Positions 58,701 through 64,000 of a stretch of DNA of 64,000 nt are shown in pieces (positions within the stretch are counted from its first letter, which is position 1; each line of letters begins with the position of its first letter). The position numbers and the translations under genes were made by a program. The notes beneath the pieces were generated by a model. The model ran no database searches, had not been told where the DNA came from, and saw only the letters and a program-made list of their open reading frames with translations. This DNA is from Glandiceps talaboti. Lineage: Eukaryota > Hemichordata > Enteropneusta > Spengelidae. The stretch spans positions 4,487,216 to 4,551,215 of the forward strand of contig NC_135557.1 in the NCBI RefSeq assembly GCF_964340395.1, read 5' to 3'.

Positions 58701-59329
58701 GAATAACACAGAGACCATTTGGGAAACAATGGAAAACCTGAACTAGACACTCACAAAATAAAATAAAATAAAATAAAATAAAATAAAATAAAATAAAATA
58801 AAATAAAATAAAAGATCTACCTACCCCATCTATTCTAAAATTGAGTTTATTTGGAAGCACCCAATTTCTTTTATTAGGCCTTTGTAACATTTGAAACAAA
58901 TAACCTCATTCAAGTTTCTTCACCCATGTTATCAATCATGAGCTTTTTAATGACACATTGACTTTTGATAACGAAATATCCTGCAATAATCTTAACAATT
59001 ATTGGTCATTTATCTTCAGTTAAAGTTATTCAGACAGTATATTTTCATTTTTTTTCCATCTTAGGTGAAAGGTACATTATTTGAAGTCATGTACCTTTGA
59101 CCGTGTGACCTTTCTGTCTGCAATATTATCTCAGTAGACAAAACAGTCATCAGAAAGATTGCAAGAATTGTCGAAGGAAAATGTCCAGAAAGTAATGTCA
59201 AGTTTGACTACAGAATGGGATAGAACATGTTTGCGAGTGATGTTGGGGTGCACCATGTCACGCTCTGAACTTGATATTTGTATTGAGATACTAGAGCTCT
59301 TTCTTTCGTCAAGGTGCAAATGATACATA
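55781..59329. other. No gene recognised; one pentanucleotide microsatellite
   Basis: No exon chain or conserved protein is seen on either strand. An (AAAAT)n tract lies at 58757-58812. A short ATG-initiated run after an acceptor-like TTTTCAG at 56700 is too short to support. Confidence 0.4.
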
Positions 59330-59332
59330 TAG

Positions 59333-60265
59333 AAATTGAAAGAATCTGTGGAAAGAAAACAAGACAGTTGGACAGTGCATCAAGTTGACATGATACACAA
59401 TCGTATTGACAGCTTAAATGAACCACTTGAAGTATGACAAACAGAAAGCAAGGTCTGCAATCAAGCGTAAAGCTAACTTTCTCATTGAGTCTGGGAGACT
59501 AAAGAAGAGATGTCTTACAAATCAAGGTAGACGATTGCTTCTGGATAGTGACAATGAAACCTTTATTGCTATTAAGTGTGTGGAGGACAAAGCCACATAC
59601 CATGGTGACGTCATGACACAGTCATGTAATATAAATCAACGTGTGAAATTAAGGAACCTTTTAATCATTGCAAACTACAGGCTGGCTCGTAAGAACAAGG
59701 CACTGATAAAATCATCAACAACTGTGTATAATCGTGCCAGACCCTGCAACATAAGATCACTACAAGCAAAGCAACATCGTGGCAAGGGCTTGTTCTGCTT
59801 CAAGAAGCCACCAAAGGCTGAAGATACTTCGAATCTAAACACACACTACCAAAGAGGACATGTTAAGAACATAAAGAAGATATTCTTCTTCAAGAAGAAT
59901 ATGGCTAGCAAAGCCATTTGCTTCATGAGAAGCATTGACGACAAAGCCTACCTTAGACCAGGAACCTCTGAAGGTTTTGACAAAGCTCGTAACACTGCCA
60001 TTCTCACCCTTAGTGATATCAACAAAGCCAAAAAAAAAATACCGAAGTATGACTGGCCACAAAAGGAAGTGTACATTACTCCCTCAGCACATAGAGTATT
60101 CGAAAAAAAGGAAGCAGATGGCAATGCTGAACATTTACTGACTGAAAGACCACCATTTTGTTGTAGTGAGGCCAAAAGCGATCATTGGATCATCAAGGAC
60201 TGTTTGGGCATCTAAAACTGAAAGACTGAGACACACACATCCCAATATACAGCCCTTCTTAAAAT
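59333..60265 (+). pseudogene. Decayed intronless ORF of a transposon-associated type
   Basis: The longest open run is 59418-60215 (265 codons, ATG right after an in-frame TAA). Key motifs are YHGDVMTQSCNINQR, STTVYNRARPCNIRSLQAK, GLFCFKKPPKAED, HYQRGHVKNIKK and MRSIDDKAYLRPGTSEGF. Before 59418 another frame is open from 59333 and reads like a coiled coil (KESVERKQDSW, then RIDSLNEPLE), suggesting a frameshift near 59440. After about 60135 a third frame (60142-60264) reads KDHHFVVVRPKAIIGSSRTV, a better continuation than the in-frame end. From memory, this motif set occurs in multi-copy uncharacterised proteins of invertebrates that look mobile-element-linked. That is recall, not a search result. 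Lys-rich, intronless and frameshifted, it is most likely a dead copy. Confidence 0.6.
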
Positions 60266-60289
60266 AGCGGTCAGTTTTTATGGTCAAAC

Positions 60290-61964
60290 ATGTTTGATAA
60301 AGGCCGCATTTAATCAAGTAACATCAACAACCAGTGAGATAAGTACCATATGTCCAATTAGTGTACCTCCACTGAGAGTATCAGTAAGTAGAACTGTCAC
60401 AAAGGAAGATATTTTATCTGTAGGAACATCCCTGTTTTTTTTCCAAATGATGTTTCACCAGCTGGCAGTATTGAAAATGTTCACCTTGACGTTAAAGATT
60501 TCAAGCAGAACAGATTGGATGAAGTCTGTTCAGTTGGTCAGTTGTATGATAAAACTAAATTGCACACACTGAAATTTTATATTTCTACAGTGATGAAACA
60601 TTCCCAAAATGAAACAAATAAGTTATCTTCTGATTTGTCAGATAATGTACAGAGTGATACAACTCTTCTCGATGTCCTACAGTCAAGCCAACAACGAGTA
60701 AACAAGGAGAATAGTACAGAAACAACAGAGAAAGAAAGTACTGCATCAGATGCATTCAACAATGAAAGTAGAGTGTCAGTAAATGTTAACGCTGAACTGA
60801 ATATGGATGATGCTGGTGAAGTGATGGAATCAGGTTCTGAAATCAGCTTTGGACCAATAACTAACCTATCAAATACTCTCTTAGATGAGACCTTAGCATA
60901 TGGGGTACCACTTAACTCATCAGTAGTGGACATTACAGCTGACACAGATTCTTATGAAGAAGTGCCAGTATCTCCACTGATTACTCTGCATATCCGGAGA
61001 GGAAACATCATGGTAGACATGTTGACAGCATTTTCTGATCCACAAATCTTGAACAGTGAAATAATTATTGAGAGAGTACTACCTGATGGTACTATTGAAA
61101 AGGGTACAGGTATTGGAGTATTGGAGGATACTTTGACAGAGTTTTGGACTGAATTTGCAGAACGCTGTACAGTTGGAGAAGGGTACAAGGTTTCATATGT
61201 GAGACATGATTATAACAAATTCAAATGAGAATCAGTAGCCAGAGTCATTGTCAAAGGCTGGACTGATGTGAGATACTTTCCAATATTTATTGCACCTGCC
61301 TTTATGGAACAAGTAATCTTTGACTCAGAACCACCAAGCTTAGCTCAGATATTTCTGCAACATATGTCTGAAGCAGAAAGATCCGTAGTGAGCCAAGCAT
61401 GGGTAGACTTTAACTCAGTTGATGACAATGACTTATTGGATGTATTGGGTCAATATGATTGTAAAAGTATGCCTACTTGCAATAACCTCACCGAAATCTT
61501 AGAAGAAATTGCTCACAAGGAACTGATACAAAAGCCAGCCTGCATTGCGGAATGTTGGCAACCAATTTTGTGTCCAACGTTGGCCAAGTATTGTAACAGA
61601 CAGACTCATGGATTTATACAAGAAGATGAATCCAACAGTACTTAAAGTACAAAAACAGCTAAAGATTCCAGATAACATGAATGCTGAAGTGAATGAAGTT
61701 GCCAAGTATTTGAAGAAGTATATAATGAGCATGGCTTCAACAATGTTGAAAATATTCCTCAGATTCTGCACGGGTTCAGATCTTATGCCAGATGAGGAAA
61801 TTCAAATCACCATGGTGAAACTAGATGGATTAGCAAGAAGACCAGTTGCTCACACATGTGGCAATGTCCTTGAGCTACCAACACGTTATGCAGATTATCC
61901 AGAGTTCCGTTCTGAGTTTAACTCAGTTCTCAACTGTAGTGTATGGGTTATGGACATTGCATAG
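60290..61964 (+). pseudogene. HECT-domain (E3 ubiquitin ligase-like) pseudogene, intronless
   Basis: The coding signal runs through three frames. After a frameshift at the T8 run near 60434, it is open to a TGA at 61226-61228, probably a former Trp codon because the reading continues as ESVARVIVKGW. A second frameshift lies at about 61575-61600. The last part (to TAG at 61962-61964) reads MLKIFLRFCTGSDL, then VAHTCGNVLELPTRYADY. That is the C-lobe pattern of HECT ligases, with the Cys of HTC at the catalytic position. The middle region has IRRGNIMVDMLTAFSDP and FWTEFAERCTVGEGYKV. The N-terminal part is Ser/Thr/Glu-rich and low-complexity. The two frameshifts and the stop make it a likely pseudogene. 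It lies directly downstream of, and in the same direction as, the decayed ORF at 59333-60265. Confidence 0.7.
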
Positions 61965-63582
61965 TTCAGTTATTGTGCGTGTTTTTAACGGGGGAAAGGT
62001 GAGGATGAATTTTTCTAGCTGCATTTCTTTATGTGTAGGGACCTTCAAAAGTCAATATCATCATTCCTTCACCCTGTAATCTCTTCAAAATATCAATATA
62101 AAAAGAAAGAACTCTAGACTGGGCAGGGGGACGCATTCAGGGAGGCAAACAAAGTTTGAGCTGTTATCATTAGTCCTTACCCAAATAATGCTGAGACTAT
62201 TATGTAAAAAGATTAGGAATGCCTCACTTTGTTTCCCAGAATGCCTATTTCACTTTTGTGAGTCCCTATAAGGAATGTAGGTAAGATGAAATCAACCTCA
62301 CCCCTGTTCCTCCTTTAATTTATCACATCCACTTGCATGAAACCGTTACCTCATAAAATGTCCATGGTATGTCATTGAAAAAATGTGATTTTTGTCAGAA
62401 CATAACACTTTAAATATATAGTTTTGAAATTGTTGTAATATAAGAATTTTGGTTGAGAATACTGGAAAGTAATTGTTAAAACTCAAATCACCATTTATGT
62501 GATGATAGTAATGATAGGAAGAGATAGGCAAGACAGTTCTGAACATTTTGTAATACATAATTGTTGAGTTGTTATGTTTTACACGAAGGGATCACATGAC
62601 ATTGAATTATTTGTCAAACAACTTTGAGTACTTTATTACTTAGTTGTGAATCAAGGACTATTATTTGAAATGAGTTTCCCCATAGTAGAGAATGTTTGTT
62701 GGTTTATAACAGCCTAAAAGTGTTGGTATATACATTTTATGTTTTACCACAATTCTTGTAAAATGGTTTCAATAGTTATTATTAGTTGTACAAGTGATAC
62801 ATGATTGTAGTTATGTTTGTTTATGCCAAAGTGACCATGATCAGTAGTGTAGGTAGTTGTTAAAAATAGTGCCATTTTATACATTATTTATCCTTTGGCT
62901 TACAGACGATAACCAAACACTTTCATTAAAGGGGTTCCATATTTGTTATTGGTTGATGATTTGATTTATTTTATAACCCTTTATCAGTAAATGGCAAGTG
63001 TAAATTGGTGATCCGATTTGTAACTGTAGGAATAATTCTTCTAAACAGCCACATTAGAAATGACATTTAAAAAGTTTCACATAACCTTTTAACCAAGTGG
63101 ACAATCAAGAAGGTGGACATTTTCAACTGTCTTTTGTTTTCTGTATAATTAAAATGCATGATCATGTATGATTTGTATCATGTAAGTTATATTTAAGTTG
63201 CTACTTAAAACTATTAGTAAAGGATTTAACTTTATTCACACCACCTGAAATCAGTAGGTACAGTTTTTTTTCTGAGGATGGCTAGACCTTAATTTCTTTG
63301 TTTTATGTTTAACAAGTAGAATGTTTAAGAGTTTATTCCTTTCTCTATAGCAGTTTTGAATCAATGTGATCTAAATGGACGATGCTTTCCAAGAAACATG
63401 TGCTGTACACATTCATGTATACAACTATGAACTCACAGTACAAGGTACTGTCACATGTAGGAATGACAGACCCTTTGATATGCATGTGTACTCATCAATG
63501 TATCAGCAGTGTACTCGTATAGCAATGTTTACAGCCACACCTCTGTTGACAGGCCATGAGCTATAGCTGTATATATAATAGT
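61965..63582. other. No gene recognised
   Basis: AT-rich sequence after the HECT-like pseudogene. Possible former 3' UTR near 62000-62300. Open frames of 63-77 codons here show no motif or splice context. Confidence 0.4.
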
Positions 63583-63678
63583 CTAGCTGCTAGACGTTCG
63601 GGCTTTCTTTCGATGCTATAACTATAAGCGAACGAAGTTCGCATGTGAGGGCTTGACCGAACAGTCTAGCGAATGTCA
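63583..63678. repeat. Short foldback (~90 bp)
   Basis: GCTAGACGTTCGG near the left end pairs imperfectly with CCGAACAGTCTAGC at the right (about 63658-63672). An inner GCGAACGAAGTTCGC palindrome lies at 63628-63642. It resembles the other small foldbacks of the window but shares no clear sequence with them. Confidence 0.5.
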
Positions 63679-64000
63679 TTTTCAGACCGGACATTCCATT
63701 GAGATTACGATAAGCGGTGGGTTGGGCCATATATGCATATATATACTTTAATATATTCAATCTCTGCATGCAGGTGTTGACAAACACATTTATGTCATTA
63801 CTATGTCTTATCAGTTTATGGTAATTGTGTTTGATGAGTGTGTAGACGTTGTCATTCACACATTTTAGTTAACGCATTGGTGGTTATTTTTACAAGCCCC
63901 TCCTTAAGATGAATATGCATGAAAATTTAGCTATTGTCCTCTGTTTGTGCTTGTCGCTAATACGGTTCTCTGATTGGCAGTTATTTATATCCTGATGACA

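Noticed and set aside
61499-61771. 90-codon minus-strand frame
   Set aside because: Antisense shadow of the HECT-like pseudogene.

Overview
This is a repeat-dominated, AT-rich animal nuclear window. GT-AG spliceosomal introns, a TKL/RIPK-type protein kinase, an NHL propeller, MITEs, a tRNA-derived SINE and many minisatellites point to a metazoan, most likely a marine invertebrate. The species cannot be fixed from sequence alone. There are no bacterial operons, phage genes or CRISPR arrays.

Layout. Positions 1-17.9 kb are one tandem satellite with a ~295-bp monomer (about 63 copies). It has a nested higher-order structure: a 4-monomer unit of exactly 1104 bp and a 12-monomer unit of exactly 3463 bp. 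A second, 26-bp satellite abuts it (17.9-19.4 kb). From 19.4 to 35 kb the sequence is mostly non-coding. It holds several foldback or palindromic MITE-like elements, one transposon nested inside another, a SINE, microsatellites, and two weakly supported orphan exons on the + strand (19763-19844 and 26632-26769).

The main gene is on the minus strand, from the ATG at 50478 to the stop at 35213. Eight coding exons could be assembled by eye. All seven introns are GT-AG and every junction keeps frame. They give a predicted 618-residue protein: an N-terminal RIPK-like kinase (about residues 27-297) with all core catalytic residues, a Lys/Glu-rich linker (298-354), and a C-terminal NHL beta-propeller (355-618) encoded by one exon. 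The kinase-plus-NHL architecture is the most interesting result. Six of its seven introns carry a different tandem-repeat family (units of 24-25, 49, ~112, 50, 58 and 31 bp).

Upstream of the kinase gene (50.5-59.3 kb) are a LINE reverse-transcriptase remnant, an (AT)n tract, a ~57-bp minisatellite, a 20-bp minisatellite with about 85 copies, and apparently gene-free sequence. At 59.3-62.0 kb on the + strand are two decayed intronless coding regions. One is of a transposon-associated type with a frameshifted start and end. The other has a C-terminal HECT (ubiquitin-ligase-like) domain broken by two frameshifts and an in-frame stop. Nothing else is recognisable to the right end.

The work was done by reading only. 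Repeat identities, family assignments and novelty were not tested by alignment or database search.
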